Below are positions 28,488 through 38,688 of a stretch of 64,000 bases of DNA, piece by piece. Both the position numbers and the translations under genes were made by a program. Below the pieces are notes generated by a model. The model saw only the letters and a list, made by a program, of their open reading frames with translations. It did not search any database and was not told the origin of the DNA. The stretch covers positions 19,187 to 83,186 of the forward strand of contig JAMCPG010000042.1 in NCBI GenBank assembly GCA_023379845.1. Direction: 5' to 3'. The stretch comes from Thermoplasmatota archaeon (GTDB lineage: Archaea > Thermoplasmatota > Thermoplasmata > Thermoplasmatales > Thermoplasmataceae). The first letter of the stretch is position 1, and every line of letters begins with the position of its first letter.

Positions 28488-30765
28488 TTCGAGACTCTTT
28501 TTTCTTTTTATTGTATTCGCAGTCGATCTTCGGGCAGAATTTCCATCTGTAACCCTTTCTTGCCGAGACCAGTATGGGCGCGCCGCAGTACTGGCATTTC
28601 TCTCCTGTGGATGATATGAAACCCATCTGCGGAAGGGGATATGTCTGCGTGCATTTCGGGTAGTTTGTGCATGCAAGGAATCTCTTTCCGCTTCTTGACT
28701 GTCGTATGGCGAGGTCCCCGCCATCAACCGGGCATGCCCCCAGGGATGCATTCTTCGTGTTGTAGGTGCATGCGGGATTCATGCATCTTGTTTCCGGAGC
28801 CTGCCCCTTCCTTATTATTCTTATCATGGGAAGCGAACATTCCGGGCAGTTCTTGTCCTCCACCTTGATAAGGGCATTGTATGGCACATAGAAATCTATC
28901 TTGCAGCCCTCTGTGGTGCACTTTATCTTTGCAGAATCCCGGGCTTTAAGTATGATAAGATCAGTGTGGTGTTCGGGGCAAGTTCCGACAGTGTCGCCCT
29001 TCCTGGCCGAGCTGTTTATCACCTCAACTATCTTCTTCCTGTTTGCCACGAAGTCCCTGAGCACATTTGAAAGCATCTCTCTAGATTCGTTCACAACCGC
29101 CTGCTTTGATATCTCCTTCTTTGTGATCCTGTCCATGTCCTCCTCTAATCTGGCGGTCATCTCAGGTTTTGAGATTGGTGAATTGATCAGGTTTATTGCC
29201 TGTATGAAGCCAATACCGAGATGTGTCGGCCTGACTGGATTTCCCTGGATAAAACCCCTGTCCTGCAGCTTCTGTATTATGTCGTGCCTCGTGCTCTTTG
29301 TTCCCAGCCGCAAAGACTCCATCAACTTCAGGAGGCTTGCCGCATCGTATCTTGGAGGCGGCTTGGTGTGGTCTTCAAGCATCTCCCATTTTACAGCCTT
29401 GACATTCTCTCCTTCGACGAGATCAGGATGATATGATTCGCTCACCTTGCGATATGGATAGAGCGATAGCCAGCCCTCGTCTATGATCTTCGACCCCTCG
29501 GAGATGAAATTGTATCCAGAAACGAGTATAGTCGCCTTTCTGACCTCTTTCTGCCCATCCCTGTACAGGGTAGCAAGAAACCGTCGAACGACCAGTTCGT
29601 ATACCTTGTGGAAATCACCCTTCAGGTCTGCCCCCTTTGGTACCGCCACAGGGTATATGGGTGGATGATCCGTGGCTTCGGTGCGTCCCCTCGACGGGCG
29701 GATAGAATCCTGAGCCAGCACTTTCTCGACATCCTCCTTGAACTCGCCTCTTTGGAGCTTTTTGAGAACGCCGGTAAGGCTGATGCTCCTCTGGTATACC
29801 GTGTTGTCTGTTCTCGGATAGCTTATGTAACCTTTTACGTAAAGATTCTCGGCAATGGACATGGCCCTTGCGGGATTCACCCCTATCCTGCTGGCCTCCC
29901 TTAAGAATTCAGTTGTGTTGAATGGTGCGGGCTTAGGTATCCTCTGAACGCTCCTCTCAAATGTCTTGGTAATACCCGGCTTCCCGTTGACGGCTGAGAA
30001 TACGGCTTCAGCCTCCTTCTTATCGAACATCTGTGTCTTCTCATATACCCCCTGGAAATGCCCGCCTTTGTTGAATGTTACAATTATCTTCCAGAACGTC
30101 TCCTGTTTGAAACCGGTGATCTCATTTTCCCTCTCGACAATGAGGGCAAGTGTAGGTGTCTGTACTCTTCCTACTGAAAGGAAGTCTTTTCCAAGCCTCT
30201 TTGTAGATACAGAGAAAAACCTAGTCAGTACTGCTCCCCAAATCAGGTCAACCTCTTCCCTGGCTCCCGCAGAGTCTGCAAGATCATAATCCACGTCTAT
30301 GAGGTTAGAAAATGCCGTCTCTATCTCCTCCCTTGTAAGCGTGCTGAACTTGGCCCTCCTGATCCTGCCACCTGCCTGGTCTCTATGAAATCCAGCGAGC
30401 TCCAGGGCCTCGGTCCCTATAAGTTCCCCCTCCCTGTCATAGTCGGTAGCAACAATGAATTCACTGTCTTTGGTTCCAAAGTCAAGCAGCGTATTTCCAA
30501 CAGTCCTGTTCTTTAGATTCTTGTTTATTGTTGCGTGAATGAGCTCGTTCAGATCCACGCCGCTCCAGTCGTTCATCTCCTTAGGAAAATCCAGCTCAAC
30601 GACATGCCCGCTCAGTGATATCAGGGCATAGTCGTCATCTCCTCTCTTGAATTCAATATAACTGAGCCCCTTAGACTTTTTGGCTTTCTGCTTTCCATCC
30701 GACAGGAAATATGCGATCCTTCTTCCGGCATCGGCTTTTTCAGCCACAATTACTTTCAAGGTCAA
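28465..30765 (-). CDS. topA: DNA topoisomerase I (type IA)
   Basis: A 766-residue enzyme. The TOPRIM domain is at the N-terminus (VIVAEKADAGRRIA; DYDREGELIG near residue 115). The active-site tyrosine lies in GYISYPRTDN near residue 315. Three or four C-terminal zinc fingers follow (CPECSLPM, CPVDGGDLAI...CTNYPKC, CQYCGAP). It relaxes negatively supercoiled DNA by single-strand passage. It has no helicase domain, so it is not reverse gyrase. It is co-transcribed with the presenilin-type protease. Confidence 0.95.
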   Translation of the reverse strand: MTLKVIVAEKADAGRRIAYFLSDGKQKAKKSKGLSYIEFKRGDDDYALISLSGHVVELDFPKEMNDWSGVDLNELIHATINKNLKNRTVGNTLLDFGTKDSEFIVATDYDREGELIGTEALELAGFHRDQAGGRIRRAKFSTLTREEIETAFSNLIDVDYDLADSAGAREEVDLIWGAVLTRFFSVSTKRLGKDFLSVGRVQTPTLALIVERENEITGFKQETFWKIIVTFNKGGHFQGVYEKTQMFDKKEAEAVFSAVNGKPGITKTFERSVQRIPKPAPFNTTEFLREASRIGVNPARAMSIAENLYVKGYISYPRTDNTVYQRSISLTGVLKKLQRGEFKEDVEKVLAQDSIRPSRGRTEATDHPPIYPVAVPKGADLKGDFHKVYELVVRRFLATLYRDGQKEVRKATILVSGYNFISEGSKIIDEGWLSLYPYRKVSESYHPDLVEGENVKAVKWEMLEDHTKPPPRYDAASLLKLMESLRLGTKSTRHDIIQKLQDRGFIQGNPVRPTHLGIGFIQAINLINSPISKPEMTARLEEDMDRITKKEISKQAVVNESREMLSNVLRDFVANRKKIVEVINSSARKGDTVGTCPEHHTDLIILKARDSAKIKCTTEGCKIDFYVPYNALIKVEDKNCPECSLPMIRIIRKGQAPETRCMNPACTYNTKNASLGACPVDGGDLAIRQSRSGKRFLACTNYPKCTQTYPLPQMGFISSTGEKCQYCGAPILVSARKGYRWKFCPKIDCEYNKKKKESRNEEKVKS

Positions 30766-30969
30766 CCTGCAATCAACTCCCCAGCAATTGAATCATGTTA
30801 TATATGAATGATCTGCACCACTTCCAAACGCAATTATTGATGCTGGCACACAGCCGTCATACAGAGCCAAATATAAACATTCATTTATATCATTATTTGG
30901 CGGAACATCCCTCGGATCCGCATAGGCAGCACTATAACCATTTAAGAATGTGCGCGACATTAGCTTGGC

Positions 30970-31542
30970 ATGCCTTCCAAAACCTACCTGGGTGTTGCAT
31001 ACAACGCCGAACATCCTGTGTACGTTCCTGCCGAAGACACATTTCTCCTTTTACGGGAAGCGAATTGCCATGGAAAGGTCCTGGAAATTGGCACTGGCTC
31101 GGGGCTGATAGCAATATACCTCGCGAAGCAGGGTTTGCAGGTTGACGCAGTAGACATATCAAAGCACGCGCTTGAATGTGCATCCGCAAACTGTGTTGCG
31201 AATGGCGTCAGTATAAGGCTTGTACAATCAGATCTCTTTCATGATGTTCGGGGAAAGTACGACACGATAATTTTTAACCCTCCATACCTGCCTGTTAACG
31301 ATCAGATCGAAGGAGCGGAAGCATGGAATGGAGGCAGCGACGGTTTCTATGTCATTAGGAGATTTCTTGAAGGTGCCCCTGATCACCTTTCGGAGTCGGG
31401 CGTGATATTCATGATACTATCTGATCTGACAGATATAAACAGCCTGATTAATGAGTTCAGTAACTTCATTTTTACGCGTCTGGGGAGTGAACATTTTGAA
31501 TCAGAAACAATTTACGCATATCAATTGAAGCTAGGGAGATAA
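30970..31542 (+). CDS. Release-factor glutamine methyltransferase (HemK2/Mtq2-like)
   Basis: A 190-residue SAM-dependent methyltransferase. PAEDTFLLL near residue 19 is characteristic of the Mtq2/HemK2 branch, the SAM motif is EIGTGSGLIAIYLA near 38, and the catalytic NPPYLPV is near 100. It should methylate the glutamine of the GGQ motif of release factor aRF1. It is divergent from topA and lies two bases before the DRG GTPase gene, so the two form an operon. Confidence 0.88.
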   Translation: MPSKTYLGVAYNAEHPVYVPAEDTFLLLREANCHGKVLEIGTGSGLIAIYLAKQGLQVDAVDISKHALECASANCVANGVSIRLVQSDLFHDVRGKYDTIIFNPPYLPVNDQIEGAEAWNGGSDGFYVIRRFLEGAPDHLSESGVIFMILSDLTDINSLINEFSNFIFTRLGSEHFESETIYAYQLKLGR

Positions 31543-31544
31543 CT

Positions 31545-32633
31545 GTGCCGACCATCGAGGAAAGAATCAAGGACATCCAGAACGAGATAAAGAAGACGCA
31601 GTATAACAAGGCTACCGAGCATCACATAGGTATACTCAAAGCCAAGATGTCCCAGCTCATTATCGAAGCCGAATCCCATAAGAAAGGGGGAGGTAAGGGA
31701 TTCTCCATCCAGAAGAGCGGCGATGCGACCGTTGCCCTGGTTGGTTTCCCTAACGTTGGAAAGAGCAGCCTGCTGAATAGGCTTACCAATTCCGACAGCG
31801 AGATTGGAAGCTACGCCTTCACGACACTGAAGGTGATTCCGGGTACCATGAAGTATAATGGCGCAATCCTGCAGATACTCGATCTCCCGGGGATCATAGA
31901 GAACGCAGCGTCAGGATCTGGAAGGGGAAGGGAAGTACTCAGTGCCGTCCGTGCTGCCGATCTTATTCTTCTTGTCACAGATGTGAAGAGCAGTGGCCTC
32001 AACACCATCATACTGGAATTGCGGAATGCCGGCATTGTTGTGGGCAGAAAGAAGAAGAACATCGCAATGAAGAAGACGGGGAGCGGAGGAATCAGGATAT
32101 ATTCCCCAAAGTCCATAAGCGTCAAGGAGGAAGAAATAAAGGAGATACTCAAGGAATTCAAGATAACGAACTGCGATCTTTACATAAGGGAGAATGTCGA
32201 CGTCGATGACATCATTGATTTTCTCCGTGGCAATACCATGCATGTTCCTGCAGTGATTGCGATCAACAAGAGCGACCTTCCACATGAAAGGCAACAGATA
32301 CTCAATTCACTTCCACCCAAGCTTGAATACATTTTTGTTTCAGCAAGCACCGGAGACGGCGTGGAAGACCTCAAGAACCTGATTTTCCAGGGCCTGAAAC
32401 TTGTGAGGATATACCTGAGAGAAAAATCCGGCGAAGTCGATTATGAGAGGCCTCTTATCCTTCGCGGGAAAGTAAGCGTAAGAGAGGTTTGCCGCAGGAT
32501 AAGCAGGGAGATGCTGTCCTCATTCAAATACGCAATAATCCTTAACAGCAAGAGGAAACAGAGTGAGATTAGGGCCGGCCTTGATTTTGAACTCAGGGAT
32601 GAAGATATTGTGACACTTGTTTCAAGGAACTGA
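31545..32633 (+). CDS. DRG-family GTPase
   Basis: A 362-residue GTPase. It has an N-terminal helical segment (RIKDIQNEIKKTQYNKAT), the G1 motif GFPNVGKSS near residue 67, G3 DLPGI near 113, G4 NKSD near 245 and a C-terminal TGS domain (residues about 285-360). DRG proteins associate with ribosomes and translation. It starts at GTG, with AGGGAG about eight bases upstream. Confidence 0.93.
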   Translation: MPTIEERIKDIQNEIKKTQYNKATEHHIGILKAKMSQLIIEAESHKKGGGKGFSIQKSGDATVALVGFPNVGKSSLLNRLTNSDSEIGSYAFTTLKVIPGTMKYNGAILQILDLPGIIENAASGSGRGREVLSAVRAADLILLVTDVKSSGLNTIILELRNAGIVVGRKKKNIAMKKTGSGGIRIYSPKSISVKEEEIKEILKEFKITNCDLYIRENVDVDDIIDFLRGNTMHVPAVIAINKSDLPHERQQILNSLPPKLEYIFVSASTGDGVEDLKNLIFQGLKLVRIYLREKSGEVDYERPLILRGKVSVREVCRRISREMLSSFKYAIILNSKRKQSEIRAGLDFELRDEDIVTLVSRN

Positions 32634-33539
32634 TCCAGGAGGTTTCTTAGCATCCTCTGTCATTTTGTTCTTCAGTTTCCAGTATGCCTCTTCGTAGGCT
32701 GCTGTAATCTCATGCACGATCTGGTTGAACTTCTCCAGATCATTGAAAAAGAATATGACCTTAACACTATTGTTATTGAATGTCTTTGTGAAGAAGTACG
32801 ACTGATATTCGAGCAGTCCAATCTTTTCCTTGATTTTATCTATTGAGGCGGTTGCCTCATTTATTATCTGCCTGATTGGCACGTCGGGATTAAAGCCAAT
32901 AAGAATGTTATATGATAAACGATTTTCGCTCACAAGGCTCGTAAATTGCGACTGGCCAAGTAGAGCCGTGTTAGGCAAATCCGTCACCAGGCCATCAGTC
33001 GTACGAACTTTTGTCGTCAGTATACTCACATCCAGAACTTCCCCTACAACCGGGTTGTTGAACAACCATGAGAAGAAAAATATCGGTTCCTTTGGCTTTA
33101 TAACGCCAGAACTTGAGAGCAACAGACCGGAGAGCAGGCTCGATACGGTATTCTGCAGGGCGAACGATATGATCAGGCCACCGATGGTTCCTCCTATTAG
33201 GGCTCCAGTCAGGCTTATTCCAATATACGCGAGAAATGCCGCGATTGCCCCGCCATAGATCACCGCCCTGAATAGTGTGTACAGGCCCCGGTAATTGCGT
33301 TTTCCCGGCTTGGAAGATGCCTTTTCGATGAAGATACCGATTGTCCTGTTGATAATGTGTGCAAACCCAAATATTACTATTGCTACGATTGCATAGAGAA
33401 TATATTTTCTATATGGAACAAGGATAGGCTCGTAAGTGGCGATAAAATCAAAGGCATACCCGGCAGCAATCACGATTACTATTGCTGCGACAATCACTAT
33501 GATTACCCTTCGAGTTTCCTTCCAGAAGCCGTTAGCCAT
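32622..33539 (-). CDS. Small-conductance mechanosensitive channel (MscS family)
   Basis: A 305-residue membrane protein. Transmembrane segments lie near residues 12-35, 42-62 and 90-145, the last with the Gly/Ala-rich pore helix GALIGGTIGGLIISFALQNT. The beta domain then follows (VGEVLDVSILTTKVRTTDGLVTDLPNTALL). This is the family pattern of osmotic safety valves. It overlaps the DRG gene tail-to-tail by 12 bases. Confidence 0.88.
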   Translation of the reverse strand: MANGFWKETRRVIIVIVAAIVIVIAAGYAFDFIATYEPILVPYRKYILYAIVAIVIFGFAHIINRTIGIFIEKASSKPGKRNYRGLYTLFRAVIYGGAIAAFLAYIGISLTGALIGGTIGGLIISFALQNTVSSLLSGLLLSSSGVIKPKEPIFFFSWLFNNPVVGEVLDVSILTTKVRTTDGLVTDLPNTALLGQSQFTSLVSENRLSYNILIGFNPDVPIRQIINEATASIDKIKEKIGLLEYQSYFFTKTFNNNSVKVIFFFNDLEKFNQIVHEITAAYEEAYWKLKNKMTEDAKKPPGSVP

Positions 33540-33597
33540 CTAGGTAGCATTGGAACATCGCTAATAAATATTATATAGCAGAGCTGATGAAGAGTGC

Positions 33598-34062
33598 CTA
33601 CTGCGAAAGAAGGCGCCACATAACGTGTGCGTCCGAGGAGTCACTGTAATAGTTTCTCATGGTGGAGATGACGACAAACTTCAGCTTCCTGTAAAAGTTG
33701 ATTGCCTCGATATTGTCGATTCTTACTTCCAATCTAACACTCATCATCCCAAGCTGCATACATAGCTTGGTAAAGTCTTCCACCAGCGTGGTGCCGATAC
33801 CGATCTTCCTGAACGAGCTATCAACTGCAAGAAGAAGAATTCTTGCCTCGTTCGATGAATACTTTGCCCCCGCCAGAAAGCCGACAACCCTGTTTCCGAA
33901 TTGATATACCAGAAAGCCGTCCGGCCATTGCCTTGAGAGATCATAGATCAGGTCGACTCCGTAGTATTCGCTGAGCGAACTATTGGCAAGCTCCACTACG
34001 ACGTCAAGATCCGAATCCCTGAATTTTCTTACAAAGGCGTAATCGCCCTTTCCGGTCTGCAT
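33598..34062 (-). CDS. GNAT-family N-acetyltransferase (RimI-like)
   Basis: A 154-residue protein. The acetyl-CoA motif A is LLLAVDSSFRKIGIGTTLVEDFT near residue 80, and motif B (LEVRIDNIEAINFYRKLKF) follows. This resembles RimI/ArdI-type N-terminal acetyltransferases, which modify proteins at the ribosome. The ORF track starts 14 residues earlier, but ATG at 34062 has AGGGGAAAA in front and starts just before the GNAT fold. The acceptor is unknown. Confidence 0.82.
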   Translation of the reverse strand: MQTGKGDYAFVRKFRDSDLDVVVELANSSLSEYYGVDLIYDLSRQWPDGFLVYQFGNRVVGFLAGAKYSSNEARILLLAVDSSFRKIGIGTTLVEDFTKLCMQLGMMSVRLEVRIDNIEAINFYRKLKFVVISTMRNYYSDSSDAHVMWRLLSQ

Positions 34063-34335
34063 TTTTCCCCTTTGATGTTCCTTTAAGCCCCGCTCAATAC
34101 GCAAGGTGACAGGCTATGTGACGAGAGTGCATTTCTTTCTATTATATCATCATAACCAACTATCTCTATTATATTTATTGGTAATTCGTGTATCTGGAAC
34201 TTCACATATCTGATGGATTTTATGGGACCTCGAAAAAACCAGCTTTCATGTTACAGGAAACAGAGTAAATTATTCTTTGCTTTAATATTGATGAAACAAA
34301 GACCATTCCCGCTTTATAATCTAAAATCCAGGTAT

Positions 34336-34419
34336 GCAGGGGATGGGATTTGAACCCACGTATCCCTACGGAACCAGACCCTCAATCTGGCGCCTTTGAC
34401 CAATCTCGACAACCCCTGC
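34336..34419 (-). tRNA. tRNA-Leu (anticodon GAG)
   Basis: The minus strand reads GCAGGGG at the 5' end and CCCCTGC at the 3' end, a perfect 7-bp acceptor stem. The anticodon arm is CCAGA-TTGAGGG-TCTGG, giving anticodon GAG. A long variable arm follows (TTCCGTAGGGATAC) and the T arm has GGTTCAAATCC, as expected for a class II leucine tRNA of 84 nt. No intron or encoded CCA. A TATA-like ATTAAATAC lies 24-34 bases upstream. Confidence 0.95.
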
Positions 34420-34601
34420 TCTCCCCCGGTAATTTTAAAATCGTATTTAATTTTGCGAACTTTCTCCGCATCAGCGAATGTTAAAATTTTCTACATGCAT
34501 ATCTGGAAACTGGGTGCACGAAGAACTCTGGGCTTCCTGTTGTTATCTGTCATCATTTTCATCATGATAATTATATATTGTTAATGCATTATACGAGGTT
34601 A

Positions 34602-35375
34602 ATGGTCAGAGAATGTAAGAGATGTGGAGCAATCAATGAGGACGTGCTCGAGAACTGCGTTATCTGCGCAGCTATTCTACCTCGCTCGGTTACAGCCGAG
34701 TCAAGAATAAGGATTGACAGGAGGGGCATCTTCACAAGGGGAATGGACTTCCTCAGGTATGCCATGCCCCTCATCATAATAGAAGAGATTCTGTACATTG
34801 TTGCGTCGCCATTTCAGGTCAACCTGCTTTTCAACACGTTCCAGCCATATTATAATCCTACCACCGTGACCATAGATGGCCCAAAACTTGCAAGCCAGAT
34901 GCCCTTGCTTGAGTATACGCTTATCGGCATGATTGTTATATCCATAGCCAGTTTCGTCATAATGAACCGCGGCTTCTCCATGATGAGGATAATCAACTCA
35001 GAGTACAGGACGGGCGTAACTGCAACTTACATCCTTTTTGTGGGGTTGGTTCTTCTTATTCCAGGGGCGATTGTTACTCTCGGCTTCCTGAACTCCTATT
35101 CGGCCACCCAGTTCAGTCTTGCATATCTCTCTGGACATTACCTAACGCTTATTGGCGGTCTCGCCCTTGTCATTTTGGGGGGCCTGGTAGGACTTGTTGG
35201 TTACATAATGGCATGCCTCACCGTTTATAAGCTGGGGGCAAGATTCAACTACGGTCCAGTGAAGATAGGAGCCGTTTTACTATTCCTTTTATCTTTCCTC
35301 GGAGCGATTATCCTTCTCTTCTCTCTCAGGACATTGAAGGCAAAAATACTCGGTGTAAAAGATGAATTCTCTTAA
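34602..35375 (+). CDS. Zinc-ribbon multi-spanning membrane protein, unknown function
   Basis: A 257-residue protein. It starts with a zinc ribbon, CKRCGAINEDVLENCVIC (residues 4-21), then has about five transmembrane segments. The order is similar to other Thermoplasmata zinc-ribbon membrane proteins, including the one at 21986, but the membrane parts do not look related. ATG at 34602 has GAGGTTA in front and is preferred to the 34578 start. Its function is unknown. Confidence 0.65.
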   Translation: MVRECKRCGAINEDVLENCVICAAILPRSVTAESRIRIDRRGIFTRGMDFLRYAMPLIIIEEILYIVASPFQVNLLFNTFQPYYNPTTVTIDGPKLASQMPLLEYTLIGMIVISIASFVIMNRGFSMMRIINSEYRTGVTATYILFVGLVLLIPGAIVTLGFLNSYSATQFSLAYLSGHYLTLIGGLALVILGGLVGLVGYIMACLTVYKLGARFNYGPVKIGAVLLFLLSFLGAIILLFSLRTLKAKILGVKDEFS

Positions 35376-35383
35376 TTTAATGT

Positions 35384-36433
35384 TCAGCTGGAGCCCGGTG
35401 GCTTCAACTTGTCAAAGTTCATCGATCCGCCGAATTTCTGGTAGTTGGTGACCCTTCTTTCGAAGAAATCAGTCTTGGTTGAATTCATCGCGGCGAAACT
35501 GTCAACCCATGGCATGGGATGTTTGATCTTTTCATAAGGAGGCTCAAGCCCGATAGATTCGGCCCGCATGTTGCCAAGATACTTGATGTAATTTTCAATG
35601 ATGTTATCCGAGAGCCCAAGTATCTGATTCCTTGTGACATATTTTCCCCAGGAAATTTCATGTTCCACAGCAGTCTTGAGCATTGATGAGAGTTCACCCT
35701 TTATTTCACTCGTGAACCACTCCGGGTTTTCATCCGCCAGAGTACGCAGTATGTGCGTAAAGAGTGCAAGGTGCGTGTTTTCATCTCTCTGGATAAGCCG
35801 AATTAAACTTACTGTTCCACCCATCTTGTCCTGCCTGCCAAGTGCATAGAAGAATGCGAAGCCGCTGTAGAAATATATTCCTTCTAGGAGGTAGTCGGCC
35901 ATGCAGGATCTCAGGAATGCACGTTCATTTGGGTTCTCTATAAACTCCTGGTACTGGTCTGTAATGAACTTATTCCTTGTGAGGAGGTTTGCATCATCCT
36001 TCCACATTGTGTATACCTCATCCCGCGTTATAGAATCAACGACCGATGTAAGGAGATAATCATAGCTCTGAGCATGTATCGTCTCAAAGAAGGCCTGCGT
36101 TTTCAGGCATGCGACGACTTCTGGCGCCGTTATGTAGAGGGCAAGTGCTCCCAGGTTATCGACCTGAATGCTGTCCAGAAAGATCAGGAACGCTAGTGTT
36201 TTCTTGTAAGCTGTCTGCTCAGCCTCAGTAAGTTTCGGATACTGCCTCTTATCGTCTCCAAGCGGTACCTCGTCTGGAATCCAGAAAAACTGGCGCATCT
36301 TCCTGTATAGCTGCTCTGCCCAGTCGTATTTCACGTTTGCAAATTCAATCAGGTTGGTTGATTTTCCTCCAACAAGTCTCTGGAACTTTAAATCCCTTGT
36401 TCCTTCAGGGTTGAATAAGAGCTTTTTCTGCAT
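35384..36433 (-). CDS. nrdB: Ribonucleotide reductase class I, small subunit (R2)
   Basis: A 349-residue R2 protein with every expected key residue by motif: metal ligands D87 (FLDSIQ), E117 and H120 (ETIHAQSY), E184 (LLEGIYFY), E218 and H221 (RDENTH). The radical tyrosine is Y124, and W51 and D217 of the radical-transfer path are present. It builds the diiron (or related) cofactor and sends the radical to R1. It follows nrdA by 11 bases with the strong ribosome site GAGGTGA. Confidence 0.95.
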   Translation of the reverse strand: MQKKLLFNPEGTRDLKFQRLVGGKSTNLIEFANVKYDWAEQLYRKMRQFFWIPDEVPLGDDKRQYPKLTEAEQTAYKKTLAFLIFLDSIQVDNLGALALYITAPEVVACLKTQAFFETIHAQSYDYLLTSVVDSITRDEVYTMWKDDANLLTRNKFITDQYQEFIENPNERAFLRSCMADYLLEGIYFYSGFAFFYALGRQDKMGGTVSLIRLIQRDENTHLALFTHILRTLADENPEWFTSEIKGELSSMLKTAVEHEISWGKYVTRNQILGLSDNIIENYIKYLGNMRAESIGLEPPYEKIKHPMPWVDSFAAMNSTKTDFFERRVTNYQKFGGSMNFDKLKPPGSS

Positions 36434-36444
36434 TTTATGTCACC

Positions 36445-38688
36445 TCAAGCCTGACATGATTCGCATGCCTCTTCTTTGACTTCTTCCTCGTCCTTTGTGT
36501 AATTCCTGAAATAGTAGAGCGTCTTGACTCCCATTTTCCAAGCATCGTAGTAAAGGTTCATGAACTTTTCCTCATCAAGATCCTGCGTTGCATAAAGGTT
36601 CAGCGACTGGGACTGATCCAGGTGCCTTTGTCTGGCTGCAGCCGCCTTGATGCTCCATGTCTGGTCTATTGAATGCGCCTCCTTGTACAGTCGGGCATTT
36701 TCTGGTGTGAGTTCTGGTGCAACCCTCTTTATGAGAAAGCTTTTTTTCTCCTCGGTGAAAACCGGCTTGAAAATTGGATCGACGCTTGCTGTGGATCCAG
36801 CAATTACGCTCGTGCTGCCCGTTGGAGCAATCGCCATGAGGTATCCATTCCTGATCCCGGATGTCTTGACTTTCTCAGCCAGCTCCAGCCACTTCGGATC
36901 ATTATAGCCCCTGATCCTGAAATATTCACCGGTTTCCCAGTCACTGCCCTTGAACAGCGGATAGGATCCCCTCTCCCGGGCCAGATCACAGCTTGCTTTT
37001 ATTGCAGCATAGTTGATGTGTTCAAAGAGTTTGTCAGCAAACGAAACATGTTCTTCGGATTCCCAGTCTATGCCATTCTGAACGAGTAGCTGGTGATATC
37101 CTGACACTCCTACACCGATAGCCCTGTATCTCATGTTGGTCACTGTAGCCTGCGGAACCGGCAGGTTGTTGAGCGTAATGACATTGTCGAGCATCCTGAC
37201 CTGAACAGGAATAACCTCTGACAGCAGGTCCGGTGTATTAGTCCTGCCAAGGTTGATGGAGGACAAGTTGCATACAACCATGTCACCGGTCTTGTACTGC
37301 ATTGTTATCACGTCTTCATTGGTTTGTTCCTGTATCCGCACTGTGGAGGACTGATTCTGCGTTATTTCGGTGCAAAGGTTGGATGAATATATCATTCCAG
37401 AATGCTTGTTTGGATTCAACCTGTTAACCGTATCGCGATTGAAGAAAAATGGGCCTCCGGTCTCATACAGGCTTTTCAATATAAGGCCAATCAGCTCCAG
37501 CGAGCTAATCTCTTTCTTTGGCACGGTGGAATCTGCCACGCATTCAAGGTATCTTTTCTCGAACTCTTCCCCCCATGAATCTTCAAGGGTCCAACCCTTT
37601 CTTATCTTTACCTCATGAGGGTCGAAAAGGTACCAGCTTTCTCCTTTTTCAAGTCTTTTGTAAAAGAGATCCGGTACGCATATTCCGGGAAATATGTCAT
37701 GTGCTTTTCTTCTCTCATCACCGTTATTGGTTTTCAGATCCAGAAAGTCAATGATGTCTGTATGCCATATGTCGAGCCATATGCTTGCTGCACCCGCTCT
37801 CTGTCCGAGCTGGTTCACTGATACTGCTGTATCATTGTAAAGCCTGACCCATGGAACAACGCCGCTGCCCACGCCCGAATAATCCCTTATTGAGCTACCC
37901 AACCCTCTTATGTGACCCAGATATACGCCCATTCCACCACCATTCTGGGATATCTGCGCGAATGCAGTCAACCCATCAAATATGCCTGAGATGGAGTCAT
38001 CCGGGGTATCAATGAAGCATGAACTGAGCTGCCCTTTGGGTCTTCTGGCCTGGGCAAGGGTAGGCGTAGCCATTGTTATGTAGAGGTTCGATAAGACCTC
38101 ATAAAACTTCAATGCCCAATATACCCTGTCCGGCTTAGTTTCTGCAAGAGCAAGGTATATCGACACTCCCATAAAGATGTCCTGTGGGAGTTCAAACCAC
38201 TTGCCATCCTTTGACTGAATTGCATATCTGTCAACCAGGTGCTTCAGGCCCGGGTAGCTAAGAAGCAGATCCCTCTCCGGCCTGATAGCCTTTCCAAACA
38301 TCTCAAAGTCCTCATCAGAATATTCTGAGAGAACCTTGGAGTCATACCTGCCTTCAGCCACCAGTTGCTTTATCAATGTTTTAAAGTTTCCATACGCCTC
38401 ACCCCTCTGGAGTGCAGACTCCTTGTAAAGATGATGAAGCAGAAGCCTCGACGCAACAAAAGTCCAGTCAGGTTCTGACATTTTTACTTTCTCGTTTGCG
38501 ACCCTGATCAGCGTCTCTTGAATTGTTTTAGTGGAAATCCTCTCCGTGAAGTGTATCTGTGCATCAAGTTCAAGTTCCATCGGATCTACATTCAGCCCCT
38601 GGCAGGCTTTTTCAATCACCGACCGGATCTTTGTAACATCGATTGGCACTTCCTTTCCTTCTCTGTTTATCACCTTAGTGGGCTTCAT
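36445..38688 (-). CDS. nrdA: Ribonucleotide reductase class I, large subunit (R1)
   Basis: A 747-residue catalytic subunit. An ATP-cone lies in residues 1-90. The active-site set is complete: SSCFID, the NLCTEI loop (N-C-E triad), VCNLSSINLG, the tyrosine pair TLYYFRNY near the end, and the C-terminal redox pair CESCQA. The YY pair is the class I hallmark for taking a radical from R2. ATG at 38688 is preferred to TTG at 38700. It forms an operon with nrdB and lies 185 bases after the degenerate R2 paralogue. Confidence 0.95.
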   Translation of the reverse strand: MKPTKVINREGKEVPIDVTKIRSVIEKACQGLNVDPMELELDAQIHFTERISTKTIQETLIRVANEKVKMSEPDWTFVASRLLLHHLYKESALQRGEAYGNFKTLIKQLVAEGRYDSKVLSEYSDEDFEMFGKAIRPERDLLLSYPGLKHLVDRYAIQSKDGKWFELPQDIFMGVSIYLALAETKPDRVYWALKFYEVLSNLYITMATPTLAQARRPKGQLSSCFIDTPDDSISGIFDGLTAFAQISQNGGGMGVYLGHIRGLGSSIRDYSGVGSGVVPWVRLYNDTAVSVNQLGQRAGAASIWLDIWHTDIIDFLDLKTNNGDERRKAHDIFPGICVPDLFYKRLEKGESWYLFDPHEVKIRKGWTLEDSWGEEFEKRYLECVADSTVPKKEISSLELIGLILKSLYETGGPFFFNRDTVNRLNPNKHSGMIYSSNLCTEITQNQSSTVRIQEQTNEDVITMQYKTGDMVVCNLSSINLGRTNTPDLLSEVIPVQVRMLDNVITLNNLPVPQATVTNMRYRAIGVGVSGYHQLLVQNGIDWESEEHVSFADKLFEHINYAAIKASCDLARERGSYPLFKGSDWETGEYFRIRGYNDPKWLELAEKVKTSGIRNGYLMAIAPTGSTSVIAGSTASVDPIFKPVFTEEKKSFLIKRVAPELTPENARLYKEAHSIDQTWSIKAAAARQRHLDQSQSLNLYATQDLDEEKFMNLYYDAWKMGVKTLYYFRNYTKDEEEVKEEACESCQA

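Noticed and set aside
28488-28751. N-terminal 88-residue extension of the presenilin-type protease in the ORF track
   Set aside because: It overlaps the zinc-finger end of topA, is Arg/Ser-rich without membrane segments, and the family start is at ATG 28487.
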